Counted from the stretch's first letter, positions 26,501-40,857 are shown. The stretch: 64,000 nt of DNA from Tomocerus qinae (GCA_020055645.1 CM034548.1:51451411-51515410), one strand, 5' to 3'. Notes: a model not told the origin generated them from the letters alone. Numbers and translations are program-made.

Positions 26501-29500
26501 ACGAGCCAAAAAGCTAAAAAATAACATTCAACAGTTTTAATTATTTTTTAAACTTGTACGAGGCATAAAGCTTAAAAAATAATTTTCAAGAATTGAAATT
26601 TATGATTTAATACTTGTACGAGCCAAAAAGCTTAAAAATAACATTCAAAAGTATTAATTGATCATTTTTTTTACTTGTACGAGCCAAAAAGGATGAAAAA
26701 TAATTTTCAAGAGTTGAATTTTATGATTAAATACTTATACGAGCAAAAAAGCCTAAAAATAACATTCAACAGTTTTAATTATTTTTTAACCTTGTACGTG
26801 CCAAAAAGCTTAAAAAACAATATTCAAGAATTGAAATTCATGATTTAATACTTGTACGAGCCAAAAAGCTTAAAAATAACATTCAACAGTTTTAATTATT
26901 TTTTAAATTGTAAGACACAAAATGGATGAAAAATAATTTTCAAGAGTTGAATTTTATGATTAAATACTTATACGAGCAAAAAAGCCTAAAAATAACATTC
27001 AACAGCTTTAATTATTTTTTAAACTTGTACGAGCCAAAAAGCTTAAAAATAACATTCAACATTTTTAATTGATCATTTTTTAAACTTGTACGAGCCAAAA
27101 AGCTTTAAAAAAAATTTTCAAGAATTGAAATTCATGGTTTAATACTTGTACGAGCCAAAAAGCTTAAAAAGAACATTCAACAGTTTTAATTATTTTTTAA
27201 ACTTGTACGAGGCAAAAAGCTTAAAAAACAATATTCAAGAATTGAAATTCATGATTTAATACTTGTACGAGCCAAAAAGCTTAAAAATAACATTCAACAG
27301 CTTTAATTATTTTTTAAACTTGTACGAGGCAAAAAGGATGAAAACTAATTTTCAAGAGTTGAATTTTATGATTAAATACTTATACGAGCAAAAAAGCCTA
27401 AAATTAACATTCTAAAGTTTTAATTATTTTTTAAACTTGTACGAGCCAAAAAGCTTAAAAATAACATTCATCAGTTTTAATTGATCATTTTTTAAACTTG
27501 TGCGAGCCAAAAAGCTTAAAAAACAATTTTCAAGAATTGAAATTCATGATTTAATACTTGTACGAGCCAAAAAGCTTAAAAATAACATTCAACAGCTTTA
27601 ATTATTTTTTAAACTTGTACGAGGCAAAAAGGATGAAAACTAATTTTCAAGAGTTGAATTTTATGATTAAATACTTATACGAGCAAAAAAGCCTAAAATT
27701 AACATTGTAAAGTTTTAATTATTTTTTAAACTTGTACGAGCCAAAAAGCTTAAAAATAACATTCATCAGTTTTAATTGATCATTTTTTAAACTTGTGCGA
27801 GCCAAAAAGCTTAAAAAACAATTTTCAAGAATTGAAATTCATGATTTAATACTTGTACGAGCCAAAAAGCTTAAAAATAACATTCAACAGCTTTAATTAT
27901 TTTTTAAACTTGTACGAGGCAAAAAGGATGAAAAATAATTTTCAAGAGTTGAATTTTATGATTAAATACTTATACGAGCAAAAAAGCCTAAAAATAACAT
28001 TCAAAAGTCTTAATTATTTTTTAAACTTGTACGAGCCAAAAAGCTTAAAAATAACATTCAAAAGTATTAATTGATCATTTTTTTTACTTGTACGAGCCAT
28101 AAAGGATGAAAAATAATTTTCAAGAGTTGAATTTTATGATTAAATACTTATACGAGCAAAAAAGCCTAAAAATAACATTCAACAGTTTTAATTATTTTTT
28201 AACCTTGTACGAGCCAAAAAGCTTAAAAATAACATTCAACAGTTTTAATTATTTTTTAAATTGTAAGACACAAAATGGATGAAAAATAATTTTCAAGAGT
28301 TGAATTTTATGATTAAATACTTATACGAGCAAAAAAGCCTAAAAATAACATTCAACAGCTTTAATTATTTTTTAAACTTGTACGAGCCAAAAAGCTTAAA
28401 AATAACATTCAACAGTTTTAATTGATCATTTTTTAAACTTGTACGAGCCAAAAAGCTTTAAAAAAAATTTTCAAGAATTGAAATTCATGATTTAATACTT
28501 GTACGAGCCAAAAAGCTTAAAAATAACATTCAACAGTTTTAATTATTTTTTAACCTTGTACGAGGCAAAAAGGATGAAAAATAATTTTCAGGAGTTGAAT
28601 TTTATGATTAAATACTTATACGAGCAAAAAAGCCTAAAATTAACATTCAAAAGTTTTAATTATTTTTTAAACTTGTACGAGCCAAAAAGCTTAAAAATAA
28701 CATTCAACAGTTTTAATTGATCATTTTTTAAACTTGTACGAGCCAAAAAGCTTTAAAAAAAATTTTCAAGAATTGAAATTCATGATTTAATACTTGTACG
28801 AGCCAAAAAGCTTAAAAATAACATTCAACAGTTTTAATTATTTTTTAACCTTGTACGAGGCAAAAAGCTTAAAAAATAATTTTCAAGAATTGAAATTCAT
28901 GATTTAATACTTGTAAGAGCCAAAAAGGATGAAAAATAATTTTCAAGAGTTGAATTTTATGATTAAATACTTATACGAGCAAAAAAGCCTAAAAATAACA
29001 TTCAACAGTTTTAATTATTTTTTAACCTTGTACGAGCCAAAAAGCTTAAAAAACAATATTCAAGAATTGAAATTCATGATTTAATACTTGTAGGAGCCAA
29101 AAAGCTTAAAAAGAACATTCAACAGTTTTAATTATTTTTTAACCTTGTACGTGCCAAAAAGCTTAAAAAACAATATTCAAGAATTGAAATTCATGATTTA
29201 ATACTTGTACGAGCCAAAAAGCTTAAAAATAACATTCAACAGTTTTAATTATTTTTTAAAACTTATACGAGCAAAAAAGCCTAAAAATAACATTCAACAG
29301 CTTTAATTATTTTTTAAACTTGTACGAGCCAAAAAATTTAAAAATAACATTCAACAGTTTTAATTGATCATTTTTTAAACTTGTACGAGCCAAAAAGCTT
29401 TAAAAAAAATTTTCAAGAATTGAAATTCATGATTTAATACTTAAACGAGCCAAAAAGCTTAAAAATAACATTCAACAGTTTTAATTATTTTTTAACCTTG

Positions 29501-32500
29501 TACGAGGCAAAAAGGATGAAAAATAATTTTCAGGAGTTGAATTTTATGATTAAATACTTATACGAGCAAAAAAGCCTAAAATTAACATTCAAAAGTTTTA
29601 ATTATTTTTTAAACTTGTACGAGCCAAAAAGCTTAAAAATAACATTCAACAGTTTTAATTGATCATTTTTTAAACTTGTACGAGCCAAAAAGCTTTTAAA
29701 AAAATTTTCAAGAATTGAAATTCATGATTTAATACTTGTACGAGCCAAAAAGCTTAAAAATAACATTCAACAGTTTTAATTATTTTTTAACCTTGTACGA
29801 GGCAAAAAGCTTAAAAAATAATTTTCAAGAATTGAAATTCATGATTTAATACTTGTAAGAGCCAAAAAGGATGAAAAATAATTTTCAAGAGTTGAATTTT
29901 ATGATTAAATACTTATACGAGCAAAAAAGCCTAAAAAAACATTCAACAGTTTTAATTATTTTTTAACCTTGTACGAGCCAAAAAGCTTAAAAAACAATAT
30001 TCAAGAATTGAAATTCATGATTTAATACTTGTACGAGCCAAAAAGCATAAAAATAACATTCAACAGTTTTAATTATTTTTTAAACTTGTACGAGGCAAAA
30101 AGCTTAAAAAATAATTTTCAAGAATTGAAATTCATGATTTAATGATTGTAAGAGCCAAAAAGGGTGAAAAATAATTTTCAAGAGTTGAATTTTATGATTA
30201 AATACTTATACGAGCAAAAAAGCCTAAAAATAAAATTCAAAAGTTATATTTATTTTTTAAACTTGTACGAGCCAAAAAGCTTAAAAATAACATTCAACAG
30301 TTTTAATTGATCATTTTTTAAACTTGTACGAGCCAAAAAGCTTAAAAAATAATTTTCAAGAGTTGAAATTCATGATTTAATTCTTGTAAGAGCTAAAAAG
30401 GATGAAAAATAATTTTCAAGAGTTTAATTTTATGATTAAATACTTATACGAGTAAAAAAGCCTAAAAATAACATTCAACAGCTTTAATTATTTTTTAACC
30501 TTGTACGAGCCAAAAAGCTTAAAAAACAATATTCAAGAATTGAAATTCATGATTTAATACTTGTACGAGCCAAAAAGCTTAAAAATCACATTCAACAGTT
30601 TTAATTATTTTTTAAACTTGTAAGAGCCAAAAAGGATGAAAAATAATTTTCAAGAGTTGAATTTTATGATTAAATACTTATACGAGCAAAAAAGCCTAAA
30701 AATAACATTCAACAGTTTTAATTATTTTTTAACCTTGTGCGAGCCAAAAAGCTTAAAAAACAATATTCAAGATTTGAAATTCATGATTTAATACTTGTAC
30801 GAGCCAAAAGGCTTAAAAATAACATTCAACAGTTTTAATTATTTTTTAAACTTGTACGAGGCAAAAAGGATGAAAAATAATTTTCAAGAGTTGAATTTTA
30901 TGATTAAATACTTATACGAGCAAAAAAGCCTAAAAATAACATTCAAAAGTTTTATTTATTTTTTAAACTTGTACGAGCCAAAAAGCTTAAAAATAACATT
31001 CAACAGTTTTAATTGATCATTTTTTAAACTTGTACGAGCCAAAAAGCTTAAAAAATAATTTTCAAGGGTTGAAATTCATGATTTAATACTTGTAAGAGCC
31101 AAAAAGGATGAAAAATAATTTTCAAGAGTTGAATTTTATGATTAAATACTTATACGAGCAAAAAAGCCTAAAAATAACATTCAACAGTTTTAATTATTTT
31201 TTAACCTTGTACGAGCCAAAAAGCTTAAAAAGCAATATTCAAGAATTGAAATTCATGATTTAATACTTGTACGAGCCAAAAAGCTTAAAAAGAACATTCA
31301 ACAGTTTTAATTATTTTTTAAACTTGTACGAGGCAAAAAGCTTAAAAAACAATATTCAAGAATTGAAATTCATGATTTAATACTTGTACGAGCCAAAAAG
31401 CTTAAAAATAACATTCAACAGCTTTAATTATTTTTTAAACTTGTACGAGGCAAAAAGGATGAAAACTAATTTTCAAGAGTTGAATTTTATGATTAAATAC
31501 TTATACGAGCAAAAAAGCCTAAAAATAACATTCAAAAGTCTTAATTATTTTTTAAACTTGTACGAGCCAAAAAGCTTAAAAATAACATTCAACAGTTTTA
31601 ATTGATCATTTTTTAAACTTGTACGAGCCAAAAAGCTTTAAAAAAAATTTTCAAGAATTGAAATTCATGATTTAATACTTGTACGAGCCAAAAAGCTTAA
31701 AAATAACATTCAACAGTTTTAATTATTTTTTAACCTTGTACCAGGCAAAAAGCTTAAAAAATAATTTTCAAGAATTGAAATTCATGATTTAATACTTGTA
31801 AGAGCCAAAATGGATGAAAAATAATTTTCAAGAGTTGAATTTTATGATTAAATACTTATACGAGCAAAAAAGCCTAAAAATAACATTCAACAGTTTTAAT
31901 TATTTTTTAACCTTGTACGAGCCAAAAAGCTTAAAAAACAATATTCAAGAATTGAAATTCATGATTTAATACTTGTACGAGCCAAAAAGCATAAAAATAA
32001 CATTCAACAGTTTTAATTATTTTTTAAACTTGTAAGAGCCAAAAAGGATGAAAAATAATTTTCAAGAGTTGAATTTTATGATTAAATACTTATACGAGCA
32101 AAAAAGCCTAAAAATAACATTCAAAAGTTTTATTTATTTTTTAAACTTGTACGAGCCAAAAAGCTTAAAAATAACATTCAACAGTTTTAATTGATCATTT
32201 TTTAAACTTGTACGAGCCAAAAAGCTTAAAAAATAATTTTCAAGAGTTGAAATTCATGATTTAATACTTGTAAGAGTCAAAAAGGATAAAAAATAATTTT
32301 CAAGAGTTGAATTTTATGATTAAATACTTATACGAGCAAAAAAGCCTAAAAATAACATTCAACAGTTTTAATTATTTTTTAACCTTGTACGAGCCAAAAA
32401 GCTTAAAAAACAATATTCAAGAATTGAAATTGATGATTTAATACTTGTACGAGCCAAAAAGCTTAAAAATAACATTCAACAGTTTTAATTATTTTTTAAA

Positions 32501-34423
32501 CTTGTAAGACACAAAATGGATGAAAAATAATTTTCAAGAGTTGAATTTTATGATTAAATACTTATACGAGCAAAAAAGCCTAAAAATAACATTCAACAGT
32601 TTTAATTATTTTTTAACCTTGTACGAGCCAAAAAGCTTAAAAAACAATATTCAAGAATTGAAATTCATGATTTAATACTTGTACGAGCCAAAAAGCTTAA
32701 AAATAACATTCAACAGCTTTAATTATTTTTTAAACTTGTACGAGGCAAAAAGGATGAAAAATAATTTTCAGGAGTTGAATTTTATGATTAAATACTTATA
32801 CGAGCAAAAAAGCCTAAAATTAACATTCAAAAGTTTTAATTATTTTTTAAACTTGTACGAGCCAAAAAGCTTAAAAATAACATTCAACAGTTTTAATTGA
32901 TCATTTTTTAAACTTGTACGAGCCAAAAAGCTTTAAAAAAAATTTTCAAGAATTGAAATTCATGATTTAATACTTGTAAGAGCCAAAAAGGATGAAAAAT
33001 AATTTTCAAGAGTTGAATTTTATGATTAAATACTTATACGAGCAAAAAAGCCTAAAAATAACATTCAACAGTTTTAATTATTTTTTAACCTTGTACGAGC
33101 CAAAAAGCTTAAAAAACAATATTCAAGAATTGAAATTCATGATTTAATACTTGTACGAGCCAAAAAGCATAAAAATAACATTCAACAGTTTTAATTATTT
33201 TTTAAACTTGTAAGAGCCAAAAAGGATGAAAAATAATTTTCAAGAGTTGAATTTTATGATTAAATACTTATACGAGCAAAAAAGCCTAAAAATAACATTC
33301 AAAAGTTTTATTTATTTTTTAAACTTGTACGAGCCAAAAAGCTTAAAAATAACATTCAACAGTTTTAATTGATCATTTTTTAAACTTGTACGAGCCAAAA
33401 AGCTTAAAAATTAATTTTCAAGAGTTGAAATTCATGATTTAATACTTGTAAGAGCCAAAAAGGATAAAAAATAATTTTCAAGAGTTGGATTTTATGATTA
33501 AATACTTATACGAGCAAACAAGCCTAAAAACAACATTCAACAGTTTTAATTATTTTTTAACCTTGTACCAGCCAAAAAGCTAAAAAAATAATTTTCAAGA
33601 GTTGAAATTCATGATTTAATACTTGTAAGAGCCAAAAAGGATAAAAAATAATTTTCAAGAGTTGAATTTTATGATTAAATACTTATACGAGCAAAAAAGC
33701 CTAAAAATAACATTCAACAGTTTTAATTATTTTTTAACCTTGTACGAGCCAAAAAGCTTAAAAAACAATATTGAAGAATTGAAATTCATGATTTAATACT
33801 TGTACGAGCCAAAAAGCTTAAAAATAACATTCAACAGCTTTAATTATTTTTTAAACTTGTACGAGGCAAAAAGGATGAAAAATAATTTTCAAGAGTTGAA
33901 TTTTATGATTAAATACTTATACGAGCAAAAAAGCCTAAAATTAACATTCAAAAGTTTTAATTATTTTTTAAACTTGTACGAGCCAAAAAGCTTAAAAATA
34001 ACATTCAACAGTTTTAATTGATCATTTTTTAAACTTGTACGAGCCAAAAAGCTTTAAAAAAAATTTTCAAGAATTGAAATTCATGATTTAATACTTGTAC
34101 GAGCCAAAAAGCTTAAAAATAACATTCAACAGTTTTAATTGATCATTTTTTAAACTTGTACGAGCCAAAAAGCTTAAAAAATAATTTTCAAGAGTTAAAA
34201 TTCATGATTTAATTCTTGTAAGAGCTAAAAACGATGAAAAATAATTTTCAAGAGTTTAATTTTATGATTAAATACTTATACGAGTAAAAAAGCCTAAAAA
34301 TAACATTCAACAGCTTTAATTATTTTTTAACCTTGTACGAGCCAAAAAGCTTAAAAAACAATATTCAAGAATTGAAATTCATGATTTAATACTTGTACGA
34401 GCCAAAAAGCTTAAAAATAACAT

Positions 34424-34469
34424 TCAAGTGTCTAGTTTATTAATGTCATATTACTAATGTTTTTGGTCT
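34424..34469. repeat. Short satellite B remnant inside satellite A
   Basis: Within A subunits the sequence passes from AACATTCAA into GTGTCTAGTTTATTAATG and TTACTAATGTTTTTGGTCT, the body of a B1 monomer, then returns to A at CTTGTAAGAG. The left join lies in TTCAA, common to both families; the right join lies in the core. It is a trace of recombination at short shared words. Confidence 0.85.
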
Positions 34470-35692
34470 TGTAAGAGCCAAAAAGGATGAAAAATAATTT
34501 TCAAGAGTTGAATTTTATGATTAAATACTTATACGAGCAAAAAAGCCTAAAAATAACATTCAACAGTTTTAATTATTTTTTAACCTTGTACGAGCCAAAA
34601 AGCTTAAAAAACAATATTCAAGAATTGAAATTCATGATTTAATACTTGTACGAGCCAAAAAGCTTAAAAATAACATTCAACAGTTTTAATTATTTTTTAA
34701 ACTTGTAAGAGCCAAAAAGGATGAAAAATAATTTTCAAGAGTTGAATTTTATGATTAAATACTTATACGAGCAAAAAAGCCTAAAAATAACATTCAAAAG
34801 TTTTATTTATTTTTTAAACTTGTACGAGCCAAAAAGCTTAAAAATAACATTCAACAGTTTTAATTGATCATTTTTTAAACTTGTACGAGCCAAAAAGCTT
34901 AAAAATTAATTTTCAAGAGTTGAAATTCATGATTTAATACTTGTAAGAGCCAAAAAGGATAAAAAATAATTTTCAAGAGTTGGATTTTATGATTAAATAT
35001 TATACGAGCAAACAAGCCTAAAAACAACATTCAACAGTTTTAATTATTTTTTAACCTTGTACCAGCCAAAAAGCTAAAAAAATAATTTTCAAGAGTTGAA
35101 ATTCATGATTTAATACTTGTAAGAGCCAAAAAGGATAAAAAATAATTTTCAAGAGTTGAATTTTATGATTAAATACTTATACGAGCAAAAAAGCCTAAAA
35201 ATAACATTCAACAGTTTTAATTATTTTTTAAACTTGTACGAGCCAAAAAGCTTAAAACACAATATTGAAGAATTGAAATTCATGATTTAATACTTGTACG
35301 AGCCAAAAAGCTTAAAAATAACATTCAACAGTTTTAATTGATCATTTTTTAAACTTGTGCGAGCCAAAAAGCTTAAAAAACAATTTTCAAGAATTGAAAT
35401 TCATGATTTAATACTTGTACGAGCCAAAAAGCTTAAAAATAACATTCAACAGCTTTAATTATTTTTTAAACTTGTACGAGGCAAAAAGGATGAAAAATAA
35501 TTTTCAAGAGTTGAATTTTATGATTAAATACTTATACGAGCAAAAAAGCCTAAAAATAACATTCAAAAGTTTTAATTATTTTTTAAACTTGTACGAGCCA
35601 AAAAGCTTAAAAATAACATTCAACAGTTTTAATTGATCATTTTTTAAACTTGTACGAGCCAAAAAGCTTAAAAAATTCATGATTTAGTACTT

Positions 35693-36267
35693 GTACAAGC
35701 AAAAAAATTATTTTTTTCAAGTGTCTAGTCTTCATTAATGTCATATTACTAATGTTTTTGGTCTCCTCGTACAAGCTCAAAAAAATGATTTTTATCAAGT
35801 GTTTCTCTAAATAAACGTTATATTACTAAGGTTTTTGGTCTCCTCGTACAAGCTCAAAAAATTGATTTTTTTCAAGTGTTTTTTTAAATAAACGTTATAT
35901 TACTAAGGTTTTTGGTCTGCTCGTACAAGCTTAAATAATTGATTTTTATCAAGTGTCTCTCTAAATAAACGTTATATTACTAAGGTTTTTGGTCTCCTTG
36001 TACAAGCTCAAAAAATTGATTTTTTTCAAGTGTTTTTTTAAATAAATGTTATATTACTAAGGTTTTTAGTCTCCTCGTACAATCTCAAAAAATTGATTTT
36101 TTCCAAGTGTCTAGTCTTCATTAATGGTATATTACTAATGTTTTTGGTCTTCTCGTACAAGCTCAAAAAATGATTTTTTTCAAGTGCCTAGTCTTTATTA
36201 ATGTTATATTACTAAGGTTTTTGGTCTCCTCGTCAAAGCTTAAAAAATTGATTTTTTAAGTGTTTCT
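35693..36267. repeat. Satellite B segment, right cassette series
   Basis: A B run of ~0.57 kb. The A-to-B switch is the hybrid core CTTGTACAAG (35690-35699), preceded by TCATGATTTAGTA. It contains marks private to the right-hand series: GGTCTGCTCGTACAAG, CTCCTTGTACAAG and CTCGTCAAAGC. It ends TTCTTAAAAAGCTTAAAAAT. Confidence 0.9.
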
Positions 36268-39200
36268 TAAAAAGCTTAAAAATAACATTCAACAGTTTTA
36301 ATTATTTTTTAACCTTGTACGAGGCAAAAAGCTTAAAAAATGATTTCCAAGAATTGAAATTCATGATTTAATACTTGTAAGAGCCAAAAAGGATGAAAAA
36401 TAATTTTCAAGAGTTGAATTTTATGATTAAATACTTATACGAGCAAAAAAGCCTAAAAATAACATTCAACAGTTTTAATTATATATTAACCTTGTACGAG
36501 CCAAAAAGCTTAAAAAACAATATTCAAGAATTGAATTTCATGATTTAATACTTGTACGAGCCAAAAAGCTTAAAAATAACATTCAACAGTTTTAATTATT
36601 TTTTAACCTTGTACGAGGCAAAAAGCTTAAAAAATAATTTTCAAGAATTGAAATTCATGATTTAATACTTGTAAGAGCCAAAAAGGATGAAAAATAATTT
36701 TCAAGAGTTGAATTTTATGATTAAATACTTATACGAGCAAAAAAGCCTAAAAATAAAATTCAAAAGTTATATTTATTTTTTAAACTTGTACGAGCCAAAA
36801 AGCTTAAAAATAACATTCAACAGTTTTAATTGATCATTTTTTAAACTTGTACGAGCCAAAAAGCTTAAAAAATAATTTTCAAGAGTTGAAATTCATGATT
36901 TAATTCTTGTAAGAGCTAAAAAGGATAAAAAATAATTTTCAAGAGTTTAATTTTATGATTAAATACTTATACGAGTAAAAAAGCCTAAAAATAACATTCA
37001 ACAGCTTTAATTATTTTTTAACCTTGTACGAGCCAAAAAGCTTAAAAAACAATATTCAAGAATTGAAATTCATGATTTAATACTTGTACGAGCCAAAAAG
37101 CTTAAAAATAACATTCAACAGTTTTAATTATTTTTTAAACTTGTACGAGGCAAAAAGGATGAAAAATAATTTTCAAGAGTTGAATTTTATGATTAAATAC
37201 TTATAAGAGCAAAAAAGCCTAAAAATTGCATTCAAAAGTTTTATTAATTTTTTAAACTTGTACGAGCCAAAAAGCTTAAAAAATAATTTTCAAGAGTTGA
37301 AATTCATGATTTAATACTTGTAAGAGCCAAAAAGGATAAAGAATAATTTTCAAGAGTTGAATTTTATGATTAAATACTTATACGAGCAAAAAAGCCTAAA
37401 AATAACATTCAACAGTTTTAATTATTTTTTAACCTTGTACGAGCCAAAAAGCTTAAAAAACAATATTCAAGAATTGAAATTCATGATTTAATACTTGTAC
37501 GAGCCAAAAAGCTTAAAAATAACATTCAACAGTTTTAATTATTTTTTAAACTTGTAAGACACAAAATGGATGAAAAATAATTTTCAAGAGTTGAATTTTA
37601 TGATTAAATACTTATACGAGCAAAAAAGCCTAAAAATAACATTCAACAGTTTTAATTATTTTTTAACTTTGTACGAGCCAAAAAGTTTAAAAAACAATAT
37701 TCAAGAATTGAAATTCATGATTTAATACTTGTACGAGCCAAAAAGCTTAAAAATAACATTCAACAGCTTTAATTATTTTTCAAACTTGTACGAGGCAAAA
37801 AGGATGAAAAATAATTTTCAGGAGTTGAATTTTATGATTAAATACTTATACGAGCAAAAAAGCCTAAAATTAACATTCAAAAGTTTTAATTATTTTTTAA
37901 ACTTGTACGAGCCAAAAAGCTTAAAAATAACATTCAACAGTTTTAATTGATCATTTTTTAAGCTTGTACGAGCCAAAAAGCTTTAAAAAAAAATTTTCAA
38001 GAATTGAAATTCATGATTTAATACTTGTACGAGCCAAAAAGCTTAAAAATAACATTCAACAGTTTTAATTATTTTTTAACCTTGTACGAGGCAAAAAGCT
38101 TAAAAAATAATTTTCAAGAATTGAAATTCATGATTTAATACTTGTAAGAGCCAAAAAGGATGAAAAATAATTTTCAAGAGTTGAATTTTATGATTAAATA
38201 CTTATACGAGCAAAAAAGCCTAAAAATAACATTCAACAGTTTTAATTATTTTTTAACCTTGTACGAGCCAAAAAGCTTAAAAAACAATATTCAAGAATTG
38301 AAATTCATGATTTAATACTTGTACGAGCTAAAAAGCATAAAAATAACATTCAACAGTTTTAATTATTTTTTAAACTTGTAAGAGCCAAAAAGGATGAAAA
38401 ATAATTTTCAAGAGTTGAATTTTATGATTAAATACTTATACGAGCAAAAAAGCCTAAAAATAACATTCAAAAGTTTTATTTATTTTTTAAACTTGTACGA
38501 GCCAAAAAGCTTAAAAATAACATTCAACAGTTTTAATTGATCATTTTTTAAACTTGTACGAGCCAAAAAGCTTAAAAAATAATTTTCAAGAGTTGAAATT
38601 CATGATTTAATACTTGTAAGAGCCAAATAGGATAAAAAATAATTTTCAAGAGTTGAATTTTATGATTAAATACTTATACGAGCAAAAAAGCCTAAAAATA
38701 ACATTCAACAGTTTTAATTATTTTTTAACCTTGTACGAGCCAAAAAGCTTAAAAAACAATATTCAAGAATTGAAATTCATGATTTAATACTTGTACGAGC
38801 CAAAAAGCTTAAAAATAACATTCAACAGTTTTAATTATTTTTTAAACTTGTAAGACACAAAATGGATGAAAAATAATTTTCAAGAGTTGAATTTTATGAT
38901 TAAATACTTATACGAGCAAAAAAGCCTAAAAATAACATTCAACAGTTTTAATTATTTTTTAACCTTGTACGAGCCAAAAAGCTTAAAAAACAATATTCAA
39001 GAATTGAAATTCATGATTTAATACTTGTACGAGCCAAAAAGCTTAAAAATAACATTCAACAGCTTTAATTATTTTTTAAACTTGTACGAGGCAAAAAGGA
39101 TGAAAAATAATTTTCAAGAGTTGAATTTTATGATTAAATACTTATACGAGCAAAAAAGCCTAAAATTAACATTCAAAAGTTTTAATTATTTTTTAAACTT

Positions 39201-39302
39201 GTACGAGCCAAAAAGCTTAAAAATAACATTCAACAGTTTTAATTGATCATTTTTTAAACTTGTACGAGCCAAAAAGCTTAAAAAATTCATGATTTAGTAC
39301 TT
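36268..39302. repeat. Satellite A segment, right cassette copy 1
   Basis: About 3.0 kb of A dominated by the 234-bp c-d-b-a pattern, with two ~1296-bp units (equivalent points 37729 and 39025). Its start (CCTTGTACGAGGC, then TGATTTCCAAG) is the undisturbed sister of the site where the LTR element inserted. It ends in CTTGTACAAG at 39300-39309. Confidence 0.9.
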
Positions 39303-39874
39303 GTACAAGCAAAAAAATTATTTTTTTCAAGTGTCTAGTCTTCATTAATGTCATATTACTAATGTTTTTGGTCTCCTCGTACAAGCTCAAAAAATGATTT
39401 TTATCAAGTGTTTCTCTAAATAAACGTTATATTACTAAGGTTTTTGGTCTCCTCGTACAAGCTCAAAAAATTGATTTTTTCAAGTGTATTTTTAAATAAA
39501 CGTTATATTACTAAGGTTTTTGGTCTGCTCGTACAAGCTTAAATAATTGATTTTTATCAAGTGTCTCTCTAAATAAACGTTATATTACTAAGGTTTTTGG
39601 TCTCCTTGTACAAGCTCAAAAAATTGATTTTTTTCAAGTGTTTTTTTAAATAAATGTTATATTACTAAGGTTTTTAGTCTCCTCGTACAATCTCAAAAAA
39701 TTGATTTTTTCCAAGTGTCTAGTCTTCATTAATGGTATATTACTAATGTTTTTGGTCTCCTCGTACAAGCTCAAAAAATGATTTTTTTCAAGTGCCTAGT
39801 CTTTATTAATGTTATATTACTAAGGTTTTTGGTCTCCTCGTCAAAGCTTAAAAAATTGATTTTTTAAGTGTTTC
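39303..39874. repeat. Satellite B segment, right cassette copy 2
   Basis: Nearly identical to 35693-36267, with the same private variants and the same right-hand junction. Together with the preceding A segment it makes a ~3.6-kb cassette. Confidence 0.9.
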
Positions 39875-39927
39875 TTAAAAAGCTTAAAAATAACATTCAA
39901 CAGTTTTAATTATTTTTTAACCTTGTA
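39875..39927. repeat. Satellite A subunit split by the LTR element
   Basis: One A subunit that starts at the usual B-to-A junction and runs to CCTTGTA, where the retrotransposon begins. The sequence resumes at 47392 in the same phase. The last five bases (TTGTA, 39923-39927) are the left copy of the target-site duplication. Confidence 0.92.
39923..39927. repeat. Target-site duplication, left copy (TTGTA)
   Basis: Five bases directly outside the 3' LTR, repeated at the other end of the element. Five bp is the usual duplication length for BEL/Pao. The word belongs to the satellite core. Confidence 0.93.
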
Positions 39928-40085
39928 TGAGAAAAGCTATAACCTAGCTATGTGTTCTCAACACAAAGTTCAAAATCGTTAGGACAAATCTAAAAGTTTC
40001 CACAGTTAGGATGGCAAAATGCAAGATGTGCTAACTGGATGGGGAAATTGAGACTGGAGAAAATGAACGTTTAATTTAGCAAAGA

Positions 40086-40091
40086 TTTATT
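40086..40091 (-). terminator. Candidate polyadenylation signal in the 3' LTR
   Basis: AATAAA on the minus strand (TTTATT on plus), about 160 bp before the outer end of the 3' LTR. Position after the candidate promoter fits an LTR poly(A) signal. The hexamer is common in AT-rich DNA, so support is modest. Confidence 0.35.
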
Positions 40092-40658
40092 TACAAGTAA
40101 AGGGAAGTAGAAGAGAACTGACTTGATCAGTCAAAAGCTTATCCAAGACTCTCTCAATACATTGGTCGGAGGTTGCTTTTATAGACTCCGGAAAATACAT
40201 GACAAAATACAAGAACCACAAAGGAATTTAGACGAACATGAATGCGTAATGAGGTTTCTTGGCGTCAGTCGAAAGTTCAACGTGCACAAATCGAATTAGT
40301 TTCATATAACTTCTTATAACATAAAGTTAAAAACTATATAAGAAGTACATACAATAAAGGCGTACAACTTTTGACATTGGGGATTAAGATAGTGATTTTC
40401 TTACACTAATTAACATAATGTCTGGACACGAAAGTACACGAATATGAAACACATCATAAAATTCATTACATTACATGTATCGTACCTTGAAAAGAATGAA
40501 GTCTCCTGCATAGATAATTAGAGTCAACTGAATATTAACTTATGAATATTTTAGAACACAATTATTACAAGTCACAAACCGCCTACAAAAATACAATGAT
40601 AAAGTTGGACATGACCACGGCGGGTTTCGTCATCTCCTTGTCCTTACTCTATGTATGA

Positions 40659-40798
40659 GATGGTCTCCACATTTATATGATGGTCTCCACATTTATAAGA
40701 TGGTCTTCCCATGTATAAGATGGTCTCCACATTTATATGATGGTCTCCACACTTATAAGATGGTCTTCCCATGTATAAGATGGTCTCCACATTTATAT
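40659..40798. repeat. 7 x 20-bp tandem repeat in the 3' LTR
   Basis: The same seven units in the same order as in the 5' LTR. That both LTRs keep the same unit number and variants supports a recent insertion, because such arrays change length readily. Confidence 0.9.
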
Positions 40799-40846
40799 GT
40801 ACATATTACACAGTAAAATATAAGACTTTATGCTGTAGATTTCACA

Positions 40847-40857
40847 TACTCCCACTG
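40847..40857 (-). promoter_or_regulatory. Short polypurine tract
   Basis: In the element's sense the interior ends CAGTGGGAGTA directly before the 3' LTR (TGTGAAATC). Position and purine content fit the priming site for plus-strand synthesis. It is short and broken by pyrimidines. Confidence 0.6.

Larger units (their letters stand above)
14422..35692. repeat. Satellite A, main uninterrupted block (~21 kb)
   Basis: Almost pure satellite A. Subunit order is organised in nested duplications: three ~774-bp units from 15474, a ~2.68-kb tandem pair from about 18140, and a third copy of that material at about 24004-27840, offset 6544 from the first. From about 28 kb a four-subunit pattern (c-d-b-a, 60+57+60+57 = 234 bp) dominates, with a ~1295-bp unit (for example 31384 to 32679). 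One short satellite B remnant lies at 34424-34469. I see no gene, mobile element or non-satellite sequence in the block. Confidence 0.93.
39928..40846 (-). repeat. 3' LTR of the BEL/Pao element
   Basis: 919 bp, same content as the 5' LTR, and located at the low-coordinate end because the element is reversed. It borders the purine tract on its inner side and the left TTGTA duplication on its outer side. Confidence 0.95.

Noticed and set aside
14422-35692. A second mobile element hidden in the long A block
   Set aside because: Reading through the block shows only A subunits and the 46-bp B island; no change in composition, no terminal repeats and no coding stretch beyond subunit read-through.
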